A stretch of 64,000 bases of DNA, from NCBI RefSeq assembly GCF_902859825.1, contig NZ_CADIKB010000003.1:62001-126000 (forward strand). Direction: 5' to 3'. The notes beneath the pieces are model-generated. The model did no database searches, was not told the DNA's origin, and was given only the letters and a program-made list of their open reading frames with translations. Source of the DNA: Paraburkholderia phenoliruptrix (lineage in GTDB: Bacteria > Pseudomonadota > Gammaproteobacteria > Burkholderiales > Burkholderiaceae). The first letter of the stretch is position 1; every line of letters begins with the position of its first letter. Below are positions 52,959 to 61,447 of this stretch, piece by piece. A program made the position numbers and the translations under genes.

Positions 52959-54530
52959 ATGAAACCCGCCACGTCCCGCCGTTTGCGTAGTGCAGGCGCA
53001 TCGAGCGTCGTATCGATGAGCGCGGCGCTGGCCGGTTGCGCGAGCCTCGGACCGGACTTCAAGGAACCCGAGACCACGCTGGAAAAGCAGTGGTTCGAGA
53101 GCTTGCCGCCTGCCGCGCAGGCCGCGCCCGCCGCCGAGGCCGCGTGGTGGAAAGCGTTCAACGACCCGGTGCTCACCGCGCTCGAAGAGCGGGCCTATCA
53201 GCGCAATCTGTCGTTGCAGGTCGCGGGCCTGCACATCTTCAAGGCGCGCGCGCAACTCGCGAGCGGCGTCGAGAATCTGCTGCCGCAGACGGGCAGCGTC
53301 TCAGTCGGCGCGAACCATATCAACACGAGCGGCGTCGGACCGCTGCCGCCCACGCATTTATGGGCCGAGCATTTTCACGCGAATGCCGGCTGGGAACTCG
53401 ATTTCTGGGGCAAATACCGGCGCCAGATCGAATCGGATCGCGCCCAGCTGCGCGTGTCCGAAGCGGCCTACGACAACGCGCTGGTGTCCATGTTCGCCGA
53501 CGTCGCCAACGCGTACATCGATTTGCGCGCGCTCGAGCAGCGGATCGTGGTGGCGCAGCAGAACCTCAAATCGGTGCAAGACAGCCTCGCGCTCACCAAG
53601 GCGCGCTACACACGCGGCGCATCGAGCCAGCTCGACGTCGAACAGGCCGCCACGCTGGTTGCCGAAACAGAGGCGCAGATTCCGCCGCTCATCAAGGCGC
53701 GCGCGCAGGACCGCGACACGCTCGCGGTCCTGCTTGCCGATCCGCCGGACGCCATGGACGCGCAACTGAAGGGCAGCAGCGCGGTCCCGGTTGCGCCCAC
53801 GCAGATCGACGTCGGCATTCCCGCCGATCTGCTGCGGCGCCGGCCCGACGTGCGCCAGGCCGCGCTCAATGCTGCGGCGCAATCGGCGCTGATCGGCGCG
53901 GCCAAGGCCAAGCTGTATCCGTCCTTTTCGTTGACGGGACTTTTTGGGCTGTCGTCCGGGGAACAGCACGGCATCGGACTGTCGCAATGGGGCAGCAAGA
54001 CGATCGGGTTGTTTTCGGCGGGCGTTTCACTGCCCATTTTCGACAGAGCACAACTGCAGAATGCGGTGCGCATTCAGGACGCGGCGTTTCAGGAAGCGGT
54101 GCTCGATTATCAGAACACCGTGCTGCAAGCGCAAAAAGAAGTCGAGGATGCGATTGCCGCGCTGCGCACGTCGCTCGATGCGCTCGCGGCGTCGGCGCGC
54201 GCCTCCGACGCTTCGCAGCGCGCGTTGCGGCTCGCCAACGCGCAATACCGGTCGGGCTCGGTCACCTACGACTCGGTGCTCGACGCTTCGCGTTCCGCGT
54301 TGCGCGACGGCGACTCGCTCGCGCAAAACCAGGGAATCGCCGCGCTCGCGGCGGTTTCACTGTATCGCGCGCTCGGCGGCGGATGGGAAGTGGCACAGGG
54401 GCAGCAGGTCGTGAGCGAACAGATCGCCGACGAGATGGCACGGCGCACCGACTGGGGGCGTCTGCTCAATCCGCCGGCCAATTCCGCGTTGGCGCGCGCG
54501 CGCACGAGCGCGCCGCCGGACGGCAAATGA
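52959..54530 (+). CDS. RND outer-membrane factor, lipoprotein (system 2)
   Basis: A 523-residue TolC/NodT-type factor. Lipobox LAGC at residues 24-27, followed by ASLGPDFKEPE. Core motifs WELDFWGKYRRQIESDRAQ and the conserved LLRRRPDVRQAALNAAAQS. It forms the exit duct for the pump. It is first in the operon; the adaptor follows after 18 bp. The order differs from system 1. Confidence 0.9.
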   Translation: MKPATSRRLRSAGASSVVSMSAALAGCASLGPDFKEPETTLEKQWFESLPPAAQAAPAAEAAWWKAFNDPVLTALEERAYQRNLSLQVAGLHIFKARAQLASGVENLLPQTGSVSVGANHINTSGVGPLPPTHLWAEHFHANAGWELDFWGKYRRQIESDRAQLRVSEAAYDNALVSMFADVANAYIDLRALEQRIVVAQQNLKSVQDSLALTKARYTRGASSQLDVEQAATLVAETEAQIPPLIKARAQDRDTLAVLLADPPDAMDAQLKGSSAVPVAPTQIDVGIPADLLRRRPDVRQAALNAAAQSALIGAAKAKLYPSFSLTGLFGLSSGEQHGIGLSQWGSKTIGLFSAGVSLPIFDRAQLQNAVRIQDAAFQEAVLDYQNTVLQAQKEVEDAIAALRTSLDALAASARASDASQRALRLANAQYRSGSVTYDSVLDASRSALRDGDSLAQNQGIAALAAVSLYRALGGGWEVAQGQQVVSEQIADEMARRTDWGRLLNPPANSALARARTSAPPDGK

Positions 54531-54548
54531 CAGTGCGGGAATAAGAAC

Positions 54549-55670
54549 ATGGCCACACTAAAAGGAACCGGCGGGCGAACGGCGCATGCCTCGCTGCACG
54601 AAGCGTTGCGCGCGCTCTGCTGCGTTGCTTGGCTCGCGGCCTTGAGCGCATGTCACGAGAGCAATGCGCCCGCCGCGGAAAATGCACCGTTGCCGCAAGT
54701 CAGCGTGATGCGTCCCGAGCCGCGCGAGGTGCGCGAGCAACTGGATCTGATGGGCAGCGTCGCGCCGTCGGCCACGGTGACGCTGGTCGCGCGCGTGCAG
54801 GGCGTGCTGAAAGACATTGGTTTCGCGGACGGCGCCAACGTGAAGCAGGGACAGGTGCTGTTTCGCATCGAGCCGGACACGTATCGCGCGCAGCTCGTCT
54901 ACGACCAGGCCGCACTCGATAACGCCGAGCAGGAACTCGCGCGCCAGAAGCAGCTGACGTCGGATAACGCAACGTCGGAATCGTCGCTGCAAAAAGCGCA
55001 GACCACGCGCGACCAGGCGCTCGCAAAACGCGACATGTCGCGCATCAATCTGGGCTACACGGAAATACGCGCGCCGTTCGCGGGCCGCATCGGCGCCCGC
55101 GCTTTCGACGTCGGCAATGTGGTGGGCGGATCGGACTCGACGAAGCTCGCCACGCTCGACTGCATTCAGCCCGTGTACGTGAACTTCACGCTGAACGAGC
55201 GCGACGCGAATCGCATCGGCCTCTTTACGCGGGCGCCGCACCGCGTGCGCGTGAACGTGCCGGGCACGAACCCGCAGCAACGCGAAGACGCCGTGCTCGA
55301 ATTCGTCGATACGCGAGTCGACCCCGCCAGCGGCGCGATCAGACTGCGTGCCGATGTGGCTAATCGCGACGCGCATCTGATTCCCGGCATGTCCGTCGAG
55401 GTGCATATTCCCGCGGGCGCGCCGCAAAACGTGCTGCTGGTGCCCGACACCGCGTTGCTGCGCGAGCAGGCCGGCGCGTCCGTGCTGATCGTGAACGCCG
55501 GCAACGTGATCGAGAAGCGCAGCGTGGCGACGGGAGGCCTGCACGGGTCATTGCGCGCCATCACGGCCGGCCTCGCTCAAGCGGACCGCGTGGTGACGGG
55601 CGGCGGCCTCGCGGTGGCGCCCGGCATGAAAGTGCAGACAGTCGACGCCGCCGTGCAGGGCCGCTCATGA
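54549..55670 (+). CDS. RND periplasmic adaptor lipoprotein (system 2)
   Basis: A 373-residue membrane fusion protein of the MexE/AcrA type. The signal ends LAALSAC (lipobox Cys about residue 37). Lipoyl motifs SVAPSATVTLVARVQGVLKD and IRAPFAGRIGARAFDVGNVV, hairpin DNAEQELARQKQLTSDNATS. It carries the signature Q/R-G-V-L lead into periplasmic domain. The stop overlaps the permease ATG by 4 bp. Confidence 0.9.
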   Translation: MATLKGTGGRTAHASLHEALRALCCVAWLAALSACHESNAPAAENAPLPQVSVMRPEPREVREQLDLMGSVAPSATVTLVARVQGVLKDIGFADGANVKQGQVLFRIEPDTYRAQLVYDQAALDNAEQELARQKQLTSDNATSESSLQKAQTTRDQALAKRDMSRINLGYTEIRAPFAGRIGARAFDVGNVVGGSDSTKLATLDCIQPVYVNFTLNERDANRIGLFTRAPHRVRVNVPGTNPQQREDAVLEFVDTRVDPASGAIRLRADVANRDAHLIPGMSVEVHIPAGAPQNVLLVPDTALLREQAGASVLIVNAGNVIEKRSVATGGLHGSLRAITAGLAQADRVVTGGGLAVAPGMKVQTVDAAVQGRS

Positions 55671-58600
55671 TCCGCTTCTTTGTCGAGCGTCCGGTATTTG
55701 CCAATGTCATTGCGTTGATCGTGATGCTGCTCGGCGCCGTCGCGCTGATCAATCTGCCGGTCGCGCAATATCCGCCGATCACGCCGCCCACCGTGCAGGT
55801 CGTCGCGCACTTTCCGGGCGCGAGCGCCGCGACCGTGATCGACCGCGTGGCGTTGCCGATCGAGACGCAGGTCAACGGCGTGGAAAACGCGCTGTACATG
55901 CAGTCGACCAGCACCAACGACGGCACCTATACGCTCACTGTCACGTTCGCGGTGGGCACCGACGTCGACAAGGCGCAGGTGCTCGTGCAGAACCGCGTAT
56001 CCGCTGCGACCGCGCAATTGCCGCAAGCGGTGCAGCAGCAAGGCGTAACCGTGAGGAAGCGCTCGACGGCGATTCTGCAGCTGTACACGCTGCAATCGCC
56101 GGATCCGAAATACGATTCGCTGTTTCTCAGCAACTACGCGGTAATTTATCTGCGCGACACGCTCGCGCGCCTGCCGGGCGTCGGCGACGTGACGGTATTC
56201 GGCACCGGGCAGTACAGCATGCGCGTCTGGCTCGATCCGCAGAAACTCAGCGAGCGCAACCTCACCGCCGCCGACGTGATGCAGGCCATTCAAAGCCAAA
56301 GCAAGGACGTGAGCGCGGGCCAGCTCGGATCCGAACCGAACGCGGGCGGTCAGGCATTCCAGCTCACGGTGACGATGCGCGGCGCACTGTCCACCGCGCG
56401 CGAATTCGACGACATCATCGTCAAGGCCGATTCGAACGACGGCGGCCACTTCGTGCGCATTCGCGATGTCGGGCATACGGAGCTCGGCTCGTCGAGCTAC
56501 GGGCAGTTCTTTAACCTGGACGGCAAGCCGGCCGCCGGCATCGCCATCTATCAGTTGCCCGAAGCAAATGCGCTGGAAGTCGGCAACGCGGTGAAGGCGA
56601 CCATGGCGCGCCTCGCGAAAGACATGCCGAAGGGCGTCAGCTACCAACTGCCGTTCGACACCACGATCTTCGTGCGGCAATCTGTGATCGACGTGTACAA
56701 GACGCTTTTCGAAGCCGCATTGCTCGTGCTCGCCGTGATTCTGCTGTTCCTGCAGAACTGGCGCGCCATGCTCGTGCCGGCCACCACCATACCCGTCACC
56801 ATCATCGGCACGTTCGGCGCGATCTATATGATGGGCTTCTCCATCAACCTGCTGACGCTCTTTGCGATTGTGCTCGCCATCGGCATTGTCGTGGACGACG
56901 CGATCGTCGTGGTGGAAGGCATCACGCAGCATATCGAGCAGGGCAAGACGCCGAAGCAGGCCGCTATCGACGCGATGCACGAACTGCTCGGCCCGATTGT
57001 CGGCATCACGTTGGTGCTGGTGTCGGTGTTTCTGCCCTCGGCATTTCTCGGCGGTGTGACGGGTCAGATGTACCGGCAGTTCGCGCTCGTCGTGGTGGCG
57101 ACCACCGTTATCAGCGCGATCAATGCGGTGACGCTCAAGCCCGTGCAGAGCGTGCGCTGGTTGCGGCATCAACGGCCGGGCACGCCGAACGTGGTGTATC
57201 GCGTGTTCGATCGCGCGTATGCGCGCGTCGAAAAAGGCTACGTGGGCGTGGTGACGTGGTTCGTTGCGCGCTGCAAGCTCGCGCTCGTGATCGCGCTGCT
57301 GCTCGGCGGGGCGTCCGCCTATCTGCTGACGCGCGTGCCGACCAGCTTCATTCCGCTGGAAGATCAGGGCTATATGCTGATCGCCGCGCAAATCGCCGAT
57401 GCGGCCTCGCTCGGCAGAACGCGCGAGGCGAGCACGGAGATCGAAAAGCGCATCGGCGCGATTCCCGGCGTGAGTCACGTGGTGTCGATCGGCGGGATTT
57501 CGCCGCTCGATAACAATGCGTCGTTGGCCAATGCCGCGCTCATCTACGTGACGCTCGACGACTGGAGCGAGCGCGGCAAGGGCAAGGACCTGCGCTCGCT
57601 CTATCAGCGCATGAACAGCGAACTGGCGAAGCTGCCCGACGTGCGCTCGGTCGTGATCGTGCCGCCGCCCATTCAGGGGCTCGGCAACAGTGGCGGCGTG
57701 CAGATGCAGGTCATGCTGACCGACGGCTCGCAGAACTATCAGCGCCTGCAAAGCGCCACGGATGCGCTCATTGCGGGCGTGTCGAAACGCCCTGAATTGC
57801 AGCGCGTTTTCAGCCCGTTCCGCGCGGCGGTGCCGACCGTCGAACTCACGCTCGACCGTGCGAAGGCCGAGTCGCTGCAAGTGCCGGTCGGCAATGTCTT
57901 CGACCTGTTGCAGGACTATGTCGGGTCGAGCTATGTAAATCAGTTCACGACGTTCAATCACACGTTCCCGGTTTTCGTGCAGGCCGACGGCGGCTTTCGC
58001 CGCGACACCGACGACATTCGCCGCTTGCAGATTCGCAGCAACAGCGGCCACATGGTCGAGCTCGGCACGTTTATCGACGGGCACACCAATGTCGGTCCGG
58101 CAGTCGCCGCGCTTTACAACCTCGCGCCGGCGGCGGCCGTCAACGGCAATCCGGCGAGCGGCTACAGCACGGGCGACGCGATCCGCGCTTTCGAGGAAGA
58201 GGCCGCGCGCATTCTGCCGGCCGGCGTCGGCTATGAATGGACCGCCATGTCGTATCAGGAGAAGCTCGTCGGCAATTCCGCTTACTGGGTGTTCGCGGTG
58301 GGCGTGCTGCTGGTGTTCTGCGTGCTCGCCGCGCAATACGAAAGCTGGCTGCTGCCCGCCGCCGTGGTGCTCGCAGTCCCGCTCGCACTGCTCGGCACGG
58401 CGGGCACGCTTGCTTTGCTAGGCACAGCGAACAATCTGTATACGCAGATCGGCCTCGTGCTGCTGATCGCGTTGTCCGCGAAGAACGCGATTCTGATCGT
58501 CGAGTTCGCGCGACATTTGCGTCTGCAAGGCGTCGGCATGACGGAGGCCGCCATTGAAGCGGCGCGCCTTCGTTTCCGGCCCATCATGATGACGTCGTTT

Positions 58601-58807
58601 GCGTTCATACTCGGCGTGGTGCCGCTCGTGATCGCAACCGGTGCCAGTGCGAGCGCGCGCCGTTCGCTCGGCATTGCGGTGTTCTCCGGCATGCTCGCCT
58701 CGACCTGTATCGCCGTGCTGTTCATTCCGTCGTTCTATGTGCTGCTGCAGCGCATGGCCGAACGGCACGCCGCGCGCAAGGCACACGGGGAACAAAAGGA
58801 AGCCTGA
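55667..58807 (+). CDS. RND efflux permease (system 2, HAE1 type)
   Basis: A 1046-residue AcrB/MexF-like pump. Start IRFFVERPVFANVIALIVML; helix 4 has AIGIVVDDAIVVVEGITQHI with the two Asp of the proton relay; helix 10 region LLIALSAKNAILIVEFAR with the conserved Lys. Two periplasmic loops are full length. HAE1 pumps export hydrophobic drugs, dyes and solvents. It overlaps the adaptor by 4 bp, and the response regulator starts 17 bp after it. Confidence 0.93.
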   Translation: MIRFFVERPVFANVIALIVMLLGAVALINLPVAQYPPITPPTVQVVAHFPGASAATVIDRVALPIETQVNGVENALYMQSTSTNDGTYTLTVTFAVGTDVDKAQVLVQNRVSAATAQLPQAVQQQGVTVRKRSTAILQLYTLQSPDPKYDSLFLSNYAVIYLRDTLARLPGVGDVTVFGTGQYSMRVWLDPQKLSERNLTAADVMQAIQSQSKDVSAGQLGSEPNAGGQAFQLTVTMRGALSTAREFDDIIVKADSNDGGHFVRIRDVGHTELGSSSYGQFFNLDGKPAAGIAIYQLPEANALEVGNAVKATMARLAKDMPKGVSYQLPFDTTIFVRQSVIDVYKTLFEAALLVLAVILLFLQNWRAMLVPATTIPVTIIGTFGAIYMMGFSINLLTLFAIVLAIGIVVDDAIVVVEGITQHIEQGKTPKQAAIDAMHELLGPIVGITLVLVSVFLPSAFLGGVTGQMYRQFALVVVATTVISAINAVTLKPVQSVRWLRHQRPGTPNVVYRVFDRAYARVEKGYVGVVTWFVARCKLALVIALLLGGASAYLLTRVPTSFIPLEDQGYMLIAAQIADAASLGRTREASTEIEKRIGAIPGVSHVVSIGGISPLDNNASLANAALIYVTLDDWSERGKGKDLRSLYQRMNSELAKLPDVRSVVIVPPPIQGLGNSGGVQMQVMLTDGSQNYQRLQSATDALIAGVSKRPELQRVFSPFRAAVPTVELTLDRAKAESLQVPVGNVFDLLQDYVGSSYVNQFTTFNHTFPVFVQADGGFRRDTDDIRRLQIRSNSGHMVELGTFIDGHTNVGPAVAALYNLAPAAAVNGNPASGYSTGDAIRAFEEEAARILPAGVGYEWTAMSYQEKLVGNSAYWVFAVGVLLVFCVLAAQYESWLLPAAVVLAVPLALLGTAGTLALLGTANNLYTQIGLVLLIALSAKNAILIVEFARHLRLQGVGMTEAAIEAARLRFRPIMMTSFAFILGVVPLVIATGASASARRSLGIAVFSGMLASTCIAVLFIPSFYVLLQRMAERHAARKAHGEQKEA

Positions 58808-58824
58808 AACCAGGGAGTTTTCGC

Positions 58825-59538
58825 ATGGATCGCCCCGCGAAGATCATCGTGCTCGACGACGAAATCGAGCTGCGCAACATGTTGCAGCGTTTCTTGCGCG
58901 GTCAGGGCTTCGACGTGCGAGTTGCAGAAGACGGCAAGCGGCTCGACCGCTATCTCGAGCGCGAGCCGTTCGACCTGCTGGTGCTGGATCTGATGATCGG
59001 CGAGGAAGACGGACTCGCGATCTGCGCGCGGCTGCGCGCGCAAGGCCAGACCTTGCCGATCCTCATGCTGACGGCGAAAGGCGATCCGCTCGACAAGGTG
59101 CTGGGGCTCGAAACCGGCGCGGACGACTATCTCGCGAAGCCGTTTCTGCCGCGCGAACTGGTTGCGCGCATCAATGCGCTATTGCGTCGCCAGAAGATCG
59201 CTTCCGGCGATGTCACCGTCACGTCGCAATGTGTGCGCTTCGGGGACTTCACGCTCGATGTCGTCAAACAGCAACTCACGCGCGGCGGCGCCGTGCTCGA
59301 CATTCATTCCGCGCAGATGCTGCTGCTCGTCGCGCTGGCGTCGTCGCCGAACCGGCCGGTGAGCCGCGACAACCTGCTCGCCCGCGCGCGAGGCCGCGAC
59401 CACGACGCGCTCGACCGCAGCATCGACGTGCAGGTGCTGCGCCTGCGGCAGATCGTCGAGAACGATCCGTCCAAGCCCCGCTTCATCAAGACGGTGTGGG
59501 GCGTCGGTTACATGCTGGTCGCGGACGTCGACTCATGA
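58825..59538 (+). CDS. OmpR-family response regulator (system 2)
   Basis: A 237-residue regulator. Receiver: DDEIE acidic pocket, phospho-Asp in LLVLDLMIGEEDGL, PILMLTAKGD, Lys in DDYLAKPFLP. Winged helix: SAQMLLLVALASSPNRPVSR and SIDVQVLRLRQIVEND. It presumably controls operon 2. It overlaps the kinase start by 4 bp (ATGA at 59535-59538). Confidence 0.9.
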   Translation: MDRPAKIIVLDDEIELRNMLQRFLRGQGFDVRVAEDGKRLDRYLEREPFDLLVLDLMIGEEDGLAICARLRAQGQTLPILMLTAKGDPLDKVLGLETGADDYLAKPFLPRELVARINALLRRQKIASGDVTVTSQCVRFGDFTLDVVKQQLTRGGAVLDIHSAQMLLLVALASSPNRPVSRDNLLARARGRDHDALDRSIDVQVLRLRQIVENDPSKPRFIKTVWGVGYMLVADVDS

Positions 59539-60899
59539 CCCGCCCGCTGCTGCGAGGCGTATTGCCGCGCACGCTGCTCGCGCGCAACATCGCCTTGCTG
59601 ATCGCGCTCGTCGTGTTGAGCCAGGTGTGCTCGCTCGGCGTGCTGCTGCATTACGTGCAGCGGCCGCGCGTGGAGCGTGCGGCCGCTGTGTTCGCCACTT
59701 ATGTGACGACGCTCGACAGTCTGCTGCAAAGCACGCCGGCCGGCGCGCGCGACGCGCTGACCGCACGGCTCGACACGCGGACGCGGCTTCCCGACAGCGC
59801 GCAAGCCGAGCCGCCGCCGAGTGTGCTGCGCGCGTATCGCAACTATCAGCGCAAGGTGTTCCTCGACAGTTTGCGCAAGCATCTTCCCGCTGACATGGAG
59901 GCGCGCTGGCAGACCGAAGGCGGGCAGCGGCTGTGGATTCGCCTGCATGCGCCGGCCGCTGCGTCGGGCGCCGCGGCGCCTCGCGCGCCCTACTGGATCG
60001 CGCTGCCGATCCCCGAAGACGCGCAGGGCAATGGGCTCGACGCGGCGATTCTGCTTTCGCTCGGTCTCGCCGCGCTCGCGGCCCTGACCGGCTATGCGAT
60101 CCAGCTTCACCTGAACCGACCGCTTCAGGAATTGACTCATGCGGCGCGGCGCCTGAGTGCCGGCGAGACGCCGCCGCCGCTGCCGACCGACGGCCCAGTC
60201 GAAATCGCCGCGGTGAGCAGCGCCTTCAACCAGATGACAGAGGCGCTGAAACAAGCCGAGGCGACGCGCGCGCTGATGCTGGCCGGCATCTCGCACGATA
60301 TCCGCACGCCGCTCACCAAACTGCGTCTTTCGATGGCCATGGCGATGCCCGACGGTAGCGACAGCAGCTTCGCGGTGGCGGCCGAGTCGTATCTCGATCA
60401 GATCGAAACCATCTTGCAGCAGTTCATGGACTACGCGGGCAGCGGCGAGCGCGAGCCCGCCGAGCCTGGCGATCTGAATGCGCTGGTCGAACGGCTGGCC
60501 GGCGACTTTGCCGGACTGGGGCATGAGTTCGAGCTGTCGCTCGCGCGCCTGCCGCTCGTCGACTACCGGCCCGTGAGCATGATGCGGCTCCTGATGAACC
60601 TGATGCAGAACGCGATTGTGTACGGCGGCAGCGGACTCGCGGTGCGCAGCTGGGCGACCCATGACGCGGTGTATGTGGCCGTCGGCGACCGGGGCAAGGG
60701 CTTATCGGCGGAGGAGCTGGAGCAGCTCAAGGCGCCGTTCCAGCGCGGCCGCAATGCACGGGCGCATAGCGGCGGCACGGGCTTGGGACTCGCCATTGTC
60801 GAGCGGATTGCGCGGCTGCACGGCGGCAGGGTGGAATTCCACGCGCGCGAGGGCGGCGGGTTGGAGGTGTGGGTGGTCTTGCCGGCCCGAGCCGGCTAA
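59535..60899 (+). CDS. EnvZ-type sensor histidine kinase (system 2)
   Basis: A 454-residue kinase: helix 1 (IALLIALVVLSQVCSLGVLL), a periplasmic domain of about 130 residues, helix 2 (AAILLSLGLAALAALTGYAI), HAMP, H-box AGISHDIRTPLTKLRLSMAM (His with Asp-Ile-Arg-Thr-Pro), N-box LMQNAIVYGG and G2 GGTGLGLAIVERIARLHGG. It closes the RND operon 2 and phosphorylates the adjacent regulator. Confidence 0.9.
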   Translation: MTRPLLRGVLPRTLLARNIALLIALVVLSQVCSLGVLLHYVQRPRVERAAAVFATYVTTLDSLLQSTPAGARDALTARLDTRTRLPDSAQAEPPPSVLRAYRNYQRKVFLDSLRKHLPADMEARWQTEGGQRLWIRLHAPAAASGAAAPRAPYWIALPIPEDAQGNGLDAAILLSLGLAALAALTGYAIQLHLNRPLQELTHAARRLSAGETPPPLPTDGPVEIAAVSSAFNQMTEALKQAEATRALMLAGISHDIRTPLTKLRLSMAMAMPDGSDSSFAVAAESYLDQIETILQQFMDYAGSGEREPAEPGDLNALVERLAGDFAGLGHEFELSLARLPLVDYRPVSMMRLLMNLMQNAIVYGGSGLAVRSWATHDAVYVAVGDRGKGLSAEELEQLKAPFQRGRNARAHSGGTGLGLAIVERIARLHGGRVEFHAREGGGLEVWVVLPARAG

Positions 60900-60981
60900 T
60901 GCAGGCTTACCGCAGAGCGGCGCGGTTGGCGCGCCGATGACCGCGCTCCCGGCACGTTCCTGGCCCGCTGCAGCAACCCGT

Positions 60982-61254
60982 TCAGGTCGACTCGCGATCC
61001 AGCCACGCATCCAGTCCCACACGGAACGCGACGCCGGCAATCACCGGCACCGTCAGCATCAGAATGATGCCGAAGTTAGGAACCGGGTCGCCGTAAGCGA
61101 TCGGCTCATACAGCACGACGCCCGCGACGATCGCGAAAACGATGACGCCGACGGCTACCATCAGAAGATTGCGCACCGTGATGGAGAGCTCTTTGCGCCC
61201 AGCCTTGGCGGGGCTCGGGCTGGCGGCGGGGGCGGGGTCGTGTTGGGCAGGCAT
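60982..61254 (-). CDS. Hypothetical small two-helix membrane protein
   Basis: A 90-residue protein: a Pro/Ala-rich N-terminus (PAQHDPAPAASPSPAKAGRK), then two hydrophobic helices (LLMVAVGVIVFAIVAGVVLY and NFGIILMLTVPVIAGVAFRV). No family recognised. The Met at 61254 has gagag upstream. It converges with the system 2 kinase, 82 bp apart. Confidence 0.6.
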   Translation of the reverse strand: MPAQHDPAPAASPSPAKAGRKELSITVRNLLMVAVGVIVFAIVAGVVLYEPIAYGDPVPNFGIILMLTVPVIAGVAFRVGLDAWLDREST

Positions 61255-61447
61255 GATGGCTCTCGTGACAGAAACGCGGCGCGGGCTCACGCGCGCATTC
61301 GGCGGCAAAACAGGGCGCGCCCGGCATCATACCCGGGCGCGGACGGGCCGCGCACTTCGCCGCGTGTGGTTGCACCGATATCAACCAATATATGCCGCAT
61401 TGCGCGCCATGGGGCCAAAAGCGCATACGCGGCAACGCCGCGCAGCG

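Noticed and set aside
55577..58336. 919-codon minus-strand frame
   Set aside because: Antisense to a canonical RND permease; composition is typical of shadow translation.
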